From NCBI GenBank assembly GCA_026184435.1, contig CP046447.1: a DNA stretch of 64,000 nucleotides; one strand, written 5' to 3'. The position numbers and the translations under genes are program-made. Shown here piece after piece: positions 24,717 through 33,274 of this stretch (within the stretch, counting starts at the first letter, position 1; the number at the start of each line of letters is the position of its first letter). The stretch is from JAADFF01 sp013153035 (GTDB taxonomy: Bacteria > Coprothermobacterota > Coprothermobacteria > Coprothermobacterales > JAADFF01). The notes under the pieces are model-generated. The model saw nothing but the letters and a program-made list of their open reading frames with translations. It was not told where the DNA came from and did not search any database.

Positions 24717-26033
24717 ATGGAAGCTATTTCTCGTTTTTTTAAAGTTGAAGAGCATGGCTCCACAGTAAGACGTGAGATTCTAGCCGGTATCACGACATTC
24801 ATGACAATGGCCTACATTCTCGTCGTTAATCCCGGTATGCTATCGGCCGCCATGGGTAAAGCAGCTATTCCTTCCATCTTAACGGCTACTGCTCTATCAG
24901 CAGGATTTGCCACTATTCTCATGGGTATTTATGCCAACAAACCATTTGCACTGGCTGCGGGCATGGGACTAAATGCCTACTTTGCGTTTACAGTTGCCCC
25001 ACAGTATGGGTGGCAGGTAGCACTTGCTGCAGTCTTCGTAGAAGGTTTAATATTTATAGTGCTTAGTCTTACCAGTGTTAGAAGTGCCGTTGCCCATTCT
25101 ATACCAAACTCACTAAAACATGCTATAGGCGCTGGTATAGGCATCTTCCTAACATTTATAGGCTTACAGCATATGGGTTTCATTGCACCAGATCAGGCAA
25201 CAATGGTGTCACTTGGAAAATCTGCACTGGCCAAACCTGAATTCTTAATAGCCGTGTTTGGCCTTATACTTGCCAGCGTTCTTATTAAACTAAAGGTACC
25301 CGGTGCTCTACTTATAACCATTATTGTTAATACCATTATAGGCATGGTATTTGGCCTCATTGATATACCAAGCAAACTGTTCTCTCTTCCAACTCTCGAC
25401 TATACATTTTTAAAACTAGATTTCCACGGTCTTATGAATGCCGGTGCGCTTGGTGTCATATTCTCGTTCTTCATGGTAGACTTCTTTGACACACTGGGCA
25501 CCGTCACCGGTCTCAGTGCCAAAGCCGGTTACCTAACAGAAGATGGTAAGATACCCGATATAGATAAGGTGCTTCTTACAGACGCCGTGGGTACCACTGT
25601 AGGTGCACTACTGGGAACCTCCACTGTCACCACATATATTGAGAGCGCCTCAGGTATTGAGGAAGGTGGCCGCACTGGCCTAACAGCTGTTACTACAGGT
25701 ATACTGTTCTTATTGGTTGGACTATTCATCTCTCCACTTGTTGCCGTTATAAAAGACTTTGTTACAGCACCAGTGCTCGTCCTTGTAGGATATTTCATGA
25801 TGAGTACATTCTTCGAAGTAGATTTTTCAGATCCATCTGAGGCTATTCCAGCATTCTTGGTACTTGTAACAATACCCCTTACATATTCCATTGCCGATGG
25901 AATCGGTGTAGGTTTTATCACATATACACTTATAAAGCTGTTATCTGGTAAAGGCAAAGATGTTCATCCACTGATGTATGTTCTTGCCATCATATTTGTT
26001 CTCTACTTCATGTATCTTGGCGGTGTATTTTAA
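24717..26033 (+). CDS. Purine permease, NCS2 / AzgA (PbuG/PbuO) type
   Basis: A 438-residue membrane transporter with 12-14 predicted helices. The N-terminus RFFKVEEHGSTVRREILAGITTFMTMAYILVVNPG is the hallmark of the AzgA-like group of nucleobase transporters. Further matches are ANKPFALAAGMGLNAYFAFTV, MVDFFDTLGTVTGLSAKAG, and GTSTVTTYIESASGIEEGGRTGL. Members import guanine, hypoxanthine or adenine with protons. No purine riboswitch fold is evident in the 98-base upstream region. It ends in a strong terminator. Confidence 0.93.
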   Translation: MEAISRFFKVEEHGSTVRREILAGITTFMTMAYILVVNPGMLSAAMGKAAIPSILTATALSAGFATILMGIYANKPFALAAGMGLNAYFAFTVAPQYGWQVALAAVFVEGLIFIVLSLTSVRSAVAHSIPNSLKHAIGAGIGIFLTFIGLQHMGFIAPDQATMVSLGKSALAKPEFLIAVFGLILASVLIKLKVPGALLITIIVNTIIGMVFGLIDIPSKLFSLPTLDYTFLKLDFHGLMNAGALGVIFSFFMVDFFDTLGTVTGLSAKAGYLTEDGKIPDIDKVLLTDAVGTTVGALLGTSTVTTYIESASGIEEGGRTGLTAVTTGILFLLVGLFISPLVAVIKDFVTAPVLVLVGYFMMSTFFEVDFSDPSEAIPAFLVLVTIPLTYSIADGIGVGFITYTLIKLLSGKGKDVHPLMYVLAIIFVLYFMYLGGVF

Positions 26034-26075
26034 GACTCCTAGTGGCACACTTCCCATCAATATACACCTCTCTGC

Positions 26076-26102
26076 AGGGGGCTATAAGGCCCCCTATTTT
26101 TT
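26076..26102 (+). terminator. Intrinsic terminator after the purine permease gene
   Basis: AGGGGGC and GCCCCCT pair around TATAAG, followed by ATTTTTTATA. Confidence 0.9.
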
Positions 26103-26135
26103 ATAATTAACATACCAATGTTTGGAGGTGATATT

Positions 26136-26801
26136 ATGAACGAACTCACAATTGGTATTATCATCTTTGTAGTGCTTGTCTTGTTTGGCATTGCCAAGAG
26201 CATGATAGGAAGTGCGAAGAACAAGGTCGTATATTCTGATGGCTGGCAAGGCACACTACACGAATACAAACGTAGCCAGTCAATAAACAAAGGTAGTGAG
26301 ACAAGTTTCTCCTCCAAAGCCCAGATTGAAGAAGTCATTGAGGCTCTACAGATGCTCAAGGAAAAGTTTGGCATAGACAACCCCGAAGAGTATATAGACC
26401 TGCACCTAAAAACACCGAAGAGAAAAATCACATTGACCGGAGATGGGCCCCTCAAAGAAAACCAGTGGACAACCAAGAAAGAAAGGATAAATATAGACTA
26501 TCTCAAGTCTCTGCTTGATATACCGGGTCCCGACCTTAGCCACATAGGTTTTCATAATATCCTTATCACAGATACACTTCAGATGCTCTTCCAGACCAGT
26601 GGGGGCTGGAAAAAAGTCACATATGAGCTAACATACGACCTTTTCAATTTGCCCAGCTTTAATGGATATGAAGTCCTCTCTAAGATAGAAAAGAAACTTG
26701 AGAAAGGAAAAACTTACATCAAAGAACCGGGCAAACCTTACATCACGGATTTAGATCCCCTATTTAGCAAGGTAAAGGTAAAATATGAAGACGCCTACTA
26801 A
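26136..26801 (+). CDS. Hypothetical membrane-anchored protein
   Basis: A protein of about 221 residues that I do not recognise. Residues 1-20 (MNELTIGIIIFVVLVLFGIA) form a single N-terminal membrane anchor. The rest is soluble and charged, with a helical part at about 55-85 (KAQIEEVIEALQMLKEKFGI) and a later mixed part ending FSKVKVKYEDAY. The start ATG 26136 follows GGAGGTGAT by six bases. It converges on the molybdopterin oxidoreductase gene with a 4-base overlap. Confidence 0.6.
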   Translation: MNELTIGIIIFVVLVLFGIAKSMIGSAKNKVVYSDGWQGTLHEYKRSQSINKGSETSFSSKAQIEEVIEALQMLKEKFGIDNPEEYIDLHLKTPKRKITLTGDGPLKENQWTTKKERINIDYLKSLLDIPGPDLSHIGFHNILITDTLQMLFQTSGGWKKVTYELTYDLFNLPSFNGYEVLSKIEKKLEKGKTYIKEPGKPYITDLDPLFSKVKVKYEDAY

Positions 26802-28588
26802 TATAGTTTCTCTATAGACACAAATGTATCAGACACCTTAGAGTTTGGTCCCATATCGGAAAGCTCTATGTTGATGAGGGAAGCCAGTTGACTTCCCCAG
26901 CTCCCATGAAACATCCTCAGTACACCGGGTACAACATCATCTGATATGCGGGCAGTGGCCACCATCTGCCCGCTTTGGTTTTTCAGCAAGACCTTGTCCC
27001 CATCTTCAATGCCCATGGCCTCTGCATCATCGGGAGAGATAAGTACTTCGTCTTCTGTCTGCCTAAACACCCAATACTGGGAGTGGATACGGTACTTATA
27101 CGACGGTGTTAGAAGCATGAACTTTTCCTTTTCTATATGAGGCCCTATGTACTTTTCTATCTCCTGCCACTGTGGGGAAATGGGCTCTTTTCGTGTATGG
27201 ATATCTGGTAGAGGTGCATAACCTATTTCCATAAGCATATTTATATCAACACCGGCTTTCCCAAGAACATGCTCTATAACATGCCAGTCTTCTTCATACA
27301 GCTCTGGCTGAGTAAGTCCTAACCTATGTGCAATCTCTCTTGCAAAATCCATATTGTTTATGGCATGCTCTGGAGGAGTGTATATTCTGCTGTTCAGCCC
27401 CACATACCTGTGGCCATAGGATATCATGACATCTTCATACTCTACAGATGCAGCAGCGGGAATAATAAGGTCGGCATACCGTGCCGTATCTGTCATAAAC
27501 AGCTCATGAACGACGGTGAAGTTAGAAGGTCTTTCCAACACATCGGCTATAACATGACCTTTAGGCAAGGTGTTCACAGGATTGGCATTCATGACAACAA
27601 ATACAGTATCTTCCATATCCTTTATATGCTCTGCCATCTGGGTGAGACTAAACACCTCACCAGTAGCAAGGTGTCTTCCACTGACATAGTCTGTGTCTAT
27701 ACCGTAAGCCGGCCTATCGTAGTAAAAGAGTGGCTTTCTATGAGTAATATATGGAAGGAGAGATATGAGTCTAACAGCCATACCTCCGCCTTCTCTCCTC
27801 TGGAAACCATATCCCATAAAGATAAACGGCTTCTTGGCATTTTTCATAGCATGAGCCAGCTTTCTGACATCGTCATATCCTAAACCTGATATACTCTCAA
27901 GCTCGTCTATAGAAAGGGGAATATCTACAGGTACATGATAGCCCTCATCTTTCAGCACAAGCATTATCTGAAGAGCCAGTGCTACATCTCCACCGGGGTT
28001 TATCCTGACAAGTTCAAAGTGCTTTGCCGTTTCATTGTGGAGCACATCTACAACAAATACCTTGCCCCCTGCCCGTTTTGTCTGCAAAGCATATGTAAAT
28101 GCATGAATCGATGTCTGTTCTACATTGGCCCCCCAGATAATAACGAGGTCTGAACCTTTCATGTCACCAATATCCATACCATAGCCTATTTCCCACGACT
28201 GTCTAAGGCCCTCAGACCCTGCCTCGGCACATATATCCCATCTTATATCTGGAGCACCAAGAACATGAAAAAGCCTATGATGAAAACGACGAGACAGGAG
28301 CATCATATTGCCAGAATAGTCTATGCGTATGGTGCGGGTATGTCTCTCTATCTGTCTTGTCACTATATTCAGTGCCTCATCAAGAGACACTGCCCCCCAG
28401 CCATCTCCCGTTTTGAAGAGAGGCATTGTAATTCTATCTTTGTGCTTTGCGGTGTTCAGAAGAAACTGAGATTTCGGACATGTAATACCATCGGTACCGG
28501 GATGGTCCCTACGGGGAACAAGTACATCGTCTCTATACACAAACTGGCATCCATCGAAGCAGTTGCGAGGACAGGTTACATACTTCAC
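26798..28588 (-). CDS. Molybdopterin-dependent oxidoreductase with one Fe-S cluster
   Basis: A 596-residue protein of the bis-MGD molybdenum/tungsten enzyme superfamily. The N-terminus CPRNCFDGCQF plus Cys37 (ITCPK) gives a four-cysteine motif for one [4Fe-4S] cluster. Cofactor-binding stretches include LVIIWGANVEQTSIHAF, FVVMNANPVNTLP, FMTDTARYADLIIPAAASVEYED and the C-terminal ISPDDAEAMGIEDGDKVLLKNQSGQ domain. A possible metal ligand is Cys120 in ICAEAGSEGLR. The length is short for formate dehydrogenases and close to uncharacterised YyaE-like enzymes. No signal peptide is present, so it is cytoplasmic. It overlaps the upstream small membrane protein gene by 4 bases (GTGA). The substrate cannot be told. 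Confidence 0.85.
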   Translation of the reverse strand: MKYVTCPRNCFDGCQFVYRDDVLVPRRDHPGTDGITCPKSQFLLNTAKHKDRITMPLFKTGDGWGAVSLDEALNIVTRQIERHTRTIRIDYSGNMMLLSRRFHHRLFHVLGAPDIRWDICAEAGSEGLRQSWEIGYGMDIGDMKGSDLVIIWGANVEQTSIHAFTYALQTKRAGGKVFVVDVLHNETAKHFELVRINPGGDVALALQIMLVLKDEGYHVPVDIPLSIDELESISGLGYDDVRKLAHAMKNAKKPFIFMGYGFQRREGGGMAVRLISLLPYITHRKPLFYYDRPAYGIDTDYVSGRHLATGEVFSLTQMAEHIKDMEDTVFVVMNANPVNTLPKGHVIADVLERPSNFTVVHELFMTDTARYADLIIPAAASVEYEDVMISYGHRYVGLNSRIYTPPEHAINNMDFAREIAHRLGLTQPELYEEDWHVIEHVLGKAGVDINMLMEIGYAPLPDIHTRKEPISPQWQEIEKYIGPHIEKEKFMLLTPSYKYRIHSQYWVFRQTEDEVLISPDDAEAMGIEDGDKVLLKNQSGQMVATARISDDVVPGVLRMFHGSWGSQLASLINIELSDMGPNSKVSDTFVSIEKLY

Positions 28589-29019
28589 TCCTTATGTTTC
28601 CTCCTAACAAAAACTGCCGACAAAGCATTCTGCGTATATAACATGAGAATGACAGGCAAGAAGAGAAGCACTACAATAAGTGGTATTGTGAGAAAATTCA
28701 GCGCCTTCACAGCCACAGAAAAACCCACGAGGAATATCAGGGCAACGGTGATGGCAAGTCCTGTCTTCTGCACAGATGCTATTTTTCTCTTTATCTGCTC
28801 AAATTCTCTATCAACTTCATCTATTATGGCAATACCCTCATCGCCTAGCTCTTCTTTTAAAATGGCATATGCAACAGACTTAATATCTTTCTTTCCTGCA
28901 GCGGTAAACTTATTGTATATCTTACCCATTATAAGATCAGCCTGTTTCTTGCCAAGCTTATCTTCCAACACTTCCCACAAGAGAAGCATATATGTGCGAT
29001 AAAGTCTATCATCTTTCAC
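28585..29019 (-). CDS. Hypothetical protein with two C-terminal membrane helices
   Basis: A protein of about 144 residues. Residues 1-80 are soluble and helical (DRLYRTYMLLLWEVLEDKLG, then KQADLIMGKIYNKFT). Two closely spaced membrane helices follow (about 85-105 and 108-128) and the end is basic (RRKHKE). No known family is recognised. The start is uncertain between ATG 29025 and GTG 29019; the latter sits better with respect to GAGGTGAT. The 4-base overlap with the molybdopterin enzyme suggests that the two are co-translated, and the protein could anchor or serve that enzyme, but this is inference from context only. Confidence 0.55.
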   Translation of the reverse strand: MKDDRLYRTYMLLLWEVLEDKLGKKQADLIMGKIYNKFTAAGKKDIKSVAYAILKEELGDEGIAIIDEVDREFEQIKRKIASVQKTGLAITVALIFLVGFSVAVKALNFLTIPLIVVLLFLPVILMLYTQNALSAVFVRRKHKE

Positions 29020-29038
29020 CGCCATCACCTCTACAACC

Positions 29039-29046
29039 ATTATAAT
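29039..29046. promoter_or_regulatory. Palindromic -10 element between divergent genes
   Basis: ATTATAAT lies between gltX (start 35 bases away) and the small membrane protein gene (start 20 bases away). It reads TATAAT in both directions. Confidence 0.45.
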
Positions 29047-29080
29047 AGTGATAAAGAAAAATCTATAAGGAGGGATTGAA

Positions 29081-30496
29081 GTGGAGAGGTTAAGATTTGC
29101 ACCATCTCCCACAGGATACTTACATGTTGGAGGTGCCAGAACGGCACTATTTAACTATCTGTATGCCAAAAAGGTGGGAGGCACATTCATTTTAAGAATA
29201 GAAGACACAGATCCAGAGAGGTCGAAACCTGAGTACTCTGAACAGATTCTCAGGTCTATGAAATGGCTAGGTCTTCACTGGGATGAGGGGCCATATTACC
29301 AGTCTAAGCGCATGGAAAGGTATAGAGAAGTTGTGGGGTACCTTCTTGATAATGGACTTGCCTATGAGTGTTTCTGCACACCTGAGGAGCTTGAGGCTCG
29401 CAGAAAAGAGGCACAGAAACAGGGTAAACCCTACAAATATGACCGTCGATGCCTATATCTGTCTGAAGAGGAAAAGGAGAAACTGAGGGCTGAGGGTAGA
29501 AAACCTGCCATCCGTATTAAACTACCCGATGAAAATCCTGACAGAGAAATCAAGTGGCATGACCTCGTCAAAGGTGATATATCCATCAAGATATCTGAGC
29601 TTGATGACTTTATCATTGTACGTTCTGATGGAACACCAACATACAACTTTGCCGTCGTTGTAGATGACCACGACATGGGTGTCACCCTCGTTATGCGTGG
29701 AGAAGACCATATCTCCAATACACCAAAGCAGATTATCCTTTACGAGATACTGGGTTGGGATGTGCCTAAGTTTGCACACATACCCATGATTCTTGGTGAA
29801 GACAAGACAAAGCTCTCTAAGAGACATGGTGCAGTATCTGTAGAGGAGTATAAGAAGCAGGGCTACCTTGCCAAGGCCATGTTTAACTTCTTGGCACTCC
29901 TTGGTGCTTCCTACGAGGAGAACAGAGAGGTTTATGAGCCCGAAGAACTTATACAGCTTTTTGATATAAATAAGATTACATCCCACCCTGCTGTGTTCGA
30001 CCACGACAAACTAAGACACATCAACAGGGAACATCTCAAGAGACTGTCTCTTGAAGAACTGAAAAAGGAACTTGAGCCATTTATGGAGGAAAAAGGCTAT
30101 CAGTGGCCCGACAACTGGGAAGTTGTGCTTGAGCTTCTCAGGGAAAGGGCATATACCCTTCTTGACTTTGTTGACAAGGGAGATTTCTTCTTCACAGATG
30201 ACTTCCAGTGGGATGAAAAAGCTCAGAAGCAGTGGGAAAAGGGAAAAGATATGGTGCCAGCGCTGGCAGACCTTGCCGATGCATTTGAGGCACTGCCCCA
30301 GTGGAATGCAGAAAACATCGAGCAGGCTATGAGAGATGTGGCAGCCAAAAAAGAGTTTAAGCCAAGAAAGTTCTTCCCTATTGTCAGAATAGCCGTATCT
30401 GGAAAGACCGTTGGCCCTTCTTTGTTCCATATGCTTGAGGCTATGCCCAAAGACACCGTCGTTAGAAGACTAAGAAAAGCTGCATCGCAAGTGTAA
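29081..30496 (+). CDS. gltX: Glutamyl-tRNA synthetase
   Basis: A 471-residue class I synthetase that charges tRNA with glutamate. The HIGH-type motif is at the N-terminus in RFAPSPTGYLHVGGARTALFNYL. The KMSKS-type motif is KLSKRHGAVSVEEY near residue 248. The C-terminal helical anticodon-binding domain (from about 310) ends FHMLEAMPKDTVVRRLRKA. The length is typical of a bacterial discriminating or non-discriminating GluRS; I cannot tell which from sequence alone. The start GTG 29081 follows AAGGAGGGA. A strong terminator lies 26 bases downstream of the stop. Confidence 0.96.
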   Translation: MERLRFAPSPTGYLHVGGARTALFNYLYAKKVGGTFILRIEDTDPERSKPEYSEQILRSMKWLGLHWDEGPYYQSKRMERYREVVGYLLDNGLAYECFCTPEELEARRKEAQKQGKPYKYDRRCLYLSEEEKEKLRAEGRKPAIRIKLPDENPDREIKWHDLVKGDISIKISELDDFIIVRSDGTPTYNFAVVVDDHDMGVTLVMRGEDHISNTPKQIILYEILGWDVPKFAHIPMILGEDKTKLSKRHGAVSVEEYKKQGYLAKAMFNFLALLGASYEENREVYEPEELIQLFDINKITSHPAVFDHDKLRHINREHLKRLSLEELKKELEPFMEEKGYQWPDNWEVVLELLRERAYTLLDFVDKGDFFFTDDFQWDEKAQKQWEKGKDMVPALADLADAFEALPQWNAENIEQAMRDVAAKKEFKPRKFFPIVRIAVSGKTVGPSLFHMLEAMPKDTVVRRLRKAASQV

Positions 30497-30521
30497 ATAT
30501 AGTTATCTCATCATCTTCAGG

Positions 30522-30554
30522 AAAGGGGTCCAGATGGGCCCCTTTTTATTTTTT
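30522..30554 (+). terminator. Intrinsic terminator after gltX
   Basis: AAAGGGGTCC and GGGCCCCTTT pair around AGAT with one G-T pair, followed by TTATTTTTTG. Confidence 0.9.
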
Positions 30555-30595
30555 GTCCCACATATCGGGACAAAGCGTTTCAAAAAGTGGGACAA
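30553..30595. repeat. TTGTCC/GGACAA palindromes upstream of the YbhB lipoprotein gene
   Basis: A perfect 7 bp inverted repeat, TTGTCCC at 30553-30559 and GGGACAA at 30567-30573, with a 7-base spacer. A further half-site, GTGGGACAA at 30587-30595, is the exact reverse complement of TTGTCCCAC at 30553-30561. The left arm can therefore pair with either of two right arms. Similar palindromes follow the gene at 31191-31233. They could be operator sites or a switchable RNA leader. Confidence 0.5.
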
Positions 30596-30649
30596 CATAA
30601 AAACCTTCATGAAAACCTTTGTAATACAATACTTATAGAGGTGGGGGTT

Positions 30650-31186
30650 ATGAAAAAGCTTTTCTGGGTCATTTTCATTGTCATGTTTATTTCATTATCT
30701 GCATGTTCGCAGGGGGTGGATAATATGAAAACGCTGAGTGTATCACTTGATTTTCAGAGGTTTCCCCGTCAGTATACATGCGATGGGGCAGATATATCTC
30801 CCAAGATACATGTTGGGAATATACCGGGAGGCACAAAGGCACTGGCTATTATTATGGATGACCCAGATGCCCCGGTAGGCACATGGGTACACTGGGTAGC
30901 ATGGAACATCACACCAACATCTACCATACCCGAGGCAGTGCCCAAGACAAGAAATGCCGTAAAAGATGGTATATCTTTCACGCAGGGCATCAATGATTTT
31001 CATAAGATAGGCTATGGAGGACCTTGTCCACCAAGGGGCCATGGGGACCATCACTATCACATTAAGATATACGCCCTTGACAGCACATTAAACTTATCGG
31101 GCAATGTTACCAAACAGATGCTTGAAAAAGCCATGAAAGGGCATATTCTTGCATGGGGTGAAGCTATAGCCGTATACAGCAGATAG
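30650..31186 (+). CDS. YbhB/YbcL (PEBP) family lipoprotein
   Basis: A 178-residue protein that starts with a lipoprotein signal: MKKLFWVIFIVMFISLSAC with the lipobox Cys at residue 19. The mature part is a phosphatidylethanolamine-binding-protein fold of the bacterial YbhB/YbcL group, with DDPDAPVGTWVHWVAWNI and GGPCPPRGHGDHHYHIKIYALD forming the anion-binding pocket. It should be lipid-anchored on the outer side of the cytoplasmic membrane. The function of this family in bacteria is unclear. The start ATG 30650 follows GAGGTGGGGG; an upstream in-frame start lies among the palindromes. It is flanked on both sides by TGTCC/GGACA repeats. Confidence 0.88.
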   Translation: MKKLFWVIFIVMFISLSACSQGVDNMKTLSVSLDFQRFPRQYTCDGADISPKIHVGNIPGGTKALAIIMDDPDAPVGTWVHWVAWNITPTSTIPEAVPKTRNAVKDGISFTQGINDFHKIGYGGPCPPRGHGDHHYHIKIYALDSTLNLSGNVTKQMLEKAMKGHILAWGEAIAVYSR

Positions 31187-31190
31187 CACT

Positions 31191-31233
31191 TTGTCCCCTA
31201 ATCTCGGACAATGTGTCCGAAAAATCAGGACAA
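31191..31233. repeat. TTGTCC/GGACAA palindromes downstream of the YbhB gene
   Basis: Two more inverted repeats of the same kind as those before the gene: TTGTCC 31191-31196 with GGACAA 31206-31211, and TGTCC 31214-31218 with GGACA 31228-31232. Each has a 9-base spacer. Centres are 22 bases apart, about two helical turns. Confidence 0.5.
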
Positions 31234-31235
31234 GA

Positions 31236-31268
31236 GAAAAGGGGCGGGCATATACCCGCCCCTTCTTA
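31236..31268. terminator. Bidirectional terminator, YbhB gene / coiled-coil gene
   Basis: GGGGCGGG and CCCGCCCC pair around CATATA. A-rich sequence precedes and TTCTTATT follows, so it can serve both convergent genes. Confidence 0.85.
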
Positions 31269-31282
31269 TTACTGAAAAAATA

Positions 31283-31618
31283 TTATTCCACCTCTTCAGC
31301 CTTTTTTATCTCTGTTTCATCTACACCCGCTTCAACCGCCTCACGACGTTTAGCGGCAATCTGGGTTTCTATATCCCTCAGTTCCTGCTCCAGTTTCAAA
31401 ATTCTTTCAAGAAAGTCGTCAAGCACAGGTTCCAGTGCGTGGGCATCACGCTTATCTCTATATAAAGACATAATGGTTTCACCGGCATCTTCATATGTCT
31501 TTTTCATAAGGGTAAGCACCCTCTTTTTCTCCGCTGTAAGTTTTGCTATATCTGCAAGTACTTTCATTTTCTGACCTGCTGTTTCAGCGGTTTTCTTGAT
31601 GTTGTCCATTAGCCCCAT
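31283..31618 (-). CDS. Coiled-coil protein at the end of the fab operon
   Basis: A protein of about 111 residues that starts MGLMDNIKKTAETAGQKM. It is predicted to be mostly helical with two coiled-coil segments (about 20-50 and 65-100; ERILKLEQELRDIETQIAAKRREAV). It has no membrane segment. I do not recognise a family. The preferred start ATG 31618 follows GGAGGTGG. It is 18 bases downstream of fabK on the same strand and is probably the last gene of the fatty-acid operon. Confidence 0.65.
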   Translation of the reverse strand: MGLMDNIKKTAETAGQKMKVLADIAKLTAEKKRVLTLMKKTYEDAGETIMSLYRDKRDAHALEPVLDDFLERILKLEQELRDIETQIAAKRREAVEAGVDETEIKKAEEVE

Positions 31619-31636
31619 GACCACCACCTCCAAATG

Positions 31637-32539
31637 TTATTTTAACACCTTTGCAAAATCTTTTATAATCTCGGCCACGGGCTTTATATCCCATATACTA
31701 CCTGCCGACTGCCCTATCATATACATCCCACCGTCAGGATCCCCATCCTCTACGGCTCTGCGGAGTGTGCCACGGGCAAGCTGCTCAAAAAGCTTTTCGT
31801 CACCTTTCATCTCAGCATCTAGTAGTTTGCGGGCAAGAGCATTTTTATAGAGTCGCATACCATGTCTAAACCGATAACCTACCTCTACAGTAGAACGTTC
31901 ATTTGCCTTAAGTACAATTTCCCTATATGTATCACTGACAGGTGCCTCCTCAGAGGCAACAAAGCGTGTACCCATTTGGATACCAGCAGCACCAAGCACC
32001 TTCATAGCTTGGGCAGCCTCGGGCACACCAATACCACCGGCAACGATAACAGGTACCTTCTTTATCTTCTGCAGGGTAGCCGTTAGAAGCGGAAGAGTTG
32101 ACACATGGCCTATATGTCCTCCTGACTCTTTGCCTTCAACAACAACACCATCTACCCCCATACGCTCCATACGAACAGCCAGAGAGGCTGAACCGACAAG
32201 GGGAAAAACCTTTACACCATGTTCCTTAAGCTCTTTAAGGAATGGCGCCGGGGAACCAGCCCCCGTGGTGACAACAGGAACCCCCTCTTCTATCACCACT
32301 TTTATCTGATCCTCTATATAGCCCATAAGAAGCATGAGATTGACACCGAAAGGTTTAGAAGTCAGTCTCTTCACCTTTCTAATCTCTTCTCTCAGCTCCT
32401 CAGGCTTCATACCGGCGCCACCTATTATGCCAAGCCCCCCCGCTTCTGACACAGCTGCCACAAGTGGAGCCTTTGCCACATGAGCCATACCACCCTGAAA
32501 TATAGGGTATTCTATACCCAATAGGTCGCAGATATCCAC
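31637..32539 (-). CDS. fabK: Enoyl-ACP reductase II (FabK)
   Basis: A 300-residue FMN enzyme of the nitronate monooxygenase / FabK family. It begins LLGIEYPIFQGGMAHVAKAPLVAAVSEAGGLGIIGGAG and has the flavin/active-site segments VVVEGKESGGHIGHVSTLPLL, VPVIVAGGIGVPEAAQAMKVLGAAGIQMGTRF. Its place at the end of a fab operon supports the enoyl-ACP reductase role, the last step of each elongation cycle, rather than nitronate oxidation. No FabI is seen in the window. The start is GTG 32539, directly after the fabZ stop, with GGAGGGAGAG eight bases upstream. Confidence 0.92.
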   Translation of the reverse strand: MDICDLLGIEYPIFQGGMAHVAKAPLVAAVSEAGGLGIIGGAGMKPEELREEIRKVKRLTSKPFGVNLMLLMGYIEDQIKVVIEEGVPVVTTGAGSPAPFLKELKEHGVKVFPLVGSASLAVRMERMGVDGVVVEGKESGGHIGHVSTLPLLTATLQKIKKVPVIVAGGIGVPEAAQAMKVLGAAGIQMGTRFVASEEAPVSDTYREIVLKANERSTVEVGYRFRHGMRLYKNALARKLLDAEMKGDEKLFEQLARGTLRRAVEDGDPDGGMYMIGQSAGSIWDIKPVAEIIKDFAKVLK

Positions 32540-32956
32540 CTACTCTCCCTCCCTCACAAGTACCCTAACTGTAGCCTTTGCACATACTTTACCATCTTTT
32601 TCTACCTGTCCATCTATAGTATAAAGACCTGCTTTTAGTGGTGTCGCCTTTGCATTTATCTGCAGCCGATCACCAGGTCTGACAATCTCTTTAAAACGTG
32701 CATTCTTTACATCTGTAAGAAGTGTAACGGGATTATGAAACTCTTTATCCATTAGATGATATACAAGAATTCCACCAACCTGAGCTATCATTTCAACAAG
32801 GAGCACCCCCGGCATAATGGGATTACCGGGAAAATGACCCTCAAATATCGGCAGCTTTTCATCTACAGTGTAGTATCCTATTATTCCATCTTCTGTTAGC
32901 TCATAGTCATCAACAAACAGCATGGGCCACTTGTGTGGTAAGGGTATCTGCTTCAT
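32540..32956 (-). CDS. fabZ: 3-hydroxyacyl-ACP dehydratase (FabZ)
   Basis: A 138-residue hotdog-fold enzyme that dehydrates 3-hydroxyacyl-ACP. It has the start LPHKWPMLFVDDYEL, the catalytic His in EGHFPGNPIMPGVLLVEMIAQVGG with the active-site Glu (E in LLVEM), and the usual FKEIVRPGDRLQI. The start ATG 32956 follows GGAGGAAAT. The gene abuts fabK and follows the anti-sigma gene, whose stop lies within this ribosome site. Confidence 0.95.
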   Translation of the reverse strand: MKQIPLPHKWPMLFVDDYELTEDGIIGYYTVDEKLPIFEGHFPGNPIMPGVLLVEMIAQVGGILVYHLMDKEFHNPVTLLTDVKNARFKEIVRPGDRLQINAKATPLKAGLYTIDGQVEKDGKVCAKATVRVLVREGE

Positions 32957-32959
32957 GTA

Positions 32960-33274
32960 TCATTTCCTCCTTATTGCAAGATATGTAATGGCTGCAGCCG
33001 TTGCAGCACCTCCTATAACACCTGTTATGATACCAATACCTGTAATAAGTTTTTTCTTTCTATATCGCTCTTCTTCTTCTTTTATTCTAACAGCTTCTCT
33101 CCACTGCCTGCTCTTGGGCTTATGAGTATACCGCGAAAGAAGAGCCAAGCTACCAAAGAACTCTTGCCACTCCTCATATTCCGCCCTTGCTTTAGGGTCT
33201 GTGGCGATAAGTTTCTCAATACGCATCTCTTCTTCAGGAGTCAATTCTCCCCTGATAAACTCTGCCATCTTCAT
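32960..33274 (-). CDS. Putative anti-sigma factor, single membrane helix
   Basis: A protein of about 104 residues. The N-terminal 40 residues (MKMAEFIRGELTPEEEMRIEKLIATDPKARAEYEEW) resemble the helical anti-sigma domain that binds ECF sigma factors, although the zinc-binding HxxxCxxC form is absent. A basic helix (RQWREAVRIKEEEERYRKKK) leads to one C-terminal membrane helix of about 22 residues (ITGIGIITGVIGGAATAAAITYLA) and a short basic tail. The ATG overlaps the sigma gene stop (ATGA), the usual layout of sigma/anti-sigma pairs. The role is inferred from layout and topology. Confidence 0.7.
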   Translation of the reverse strand: MKMAEFIRGELTPEEEMRIEKLIATDPKARAEYEEWQEFFGSLALLSRYTHKPKSRQWREAVRIKEEEERYRKKKLITGIGIITGVIGGAATAAAITYLAIRRK

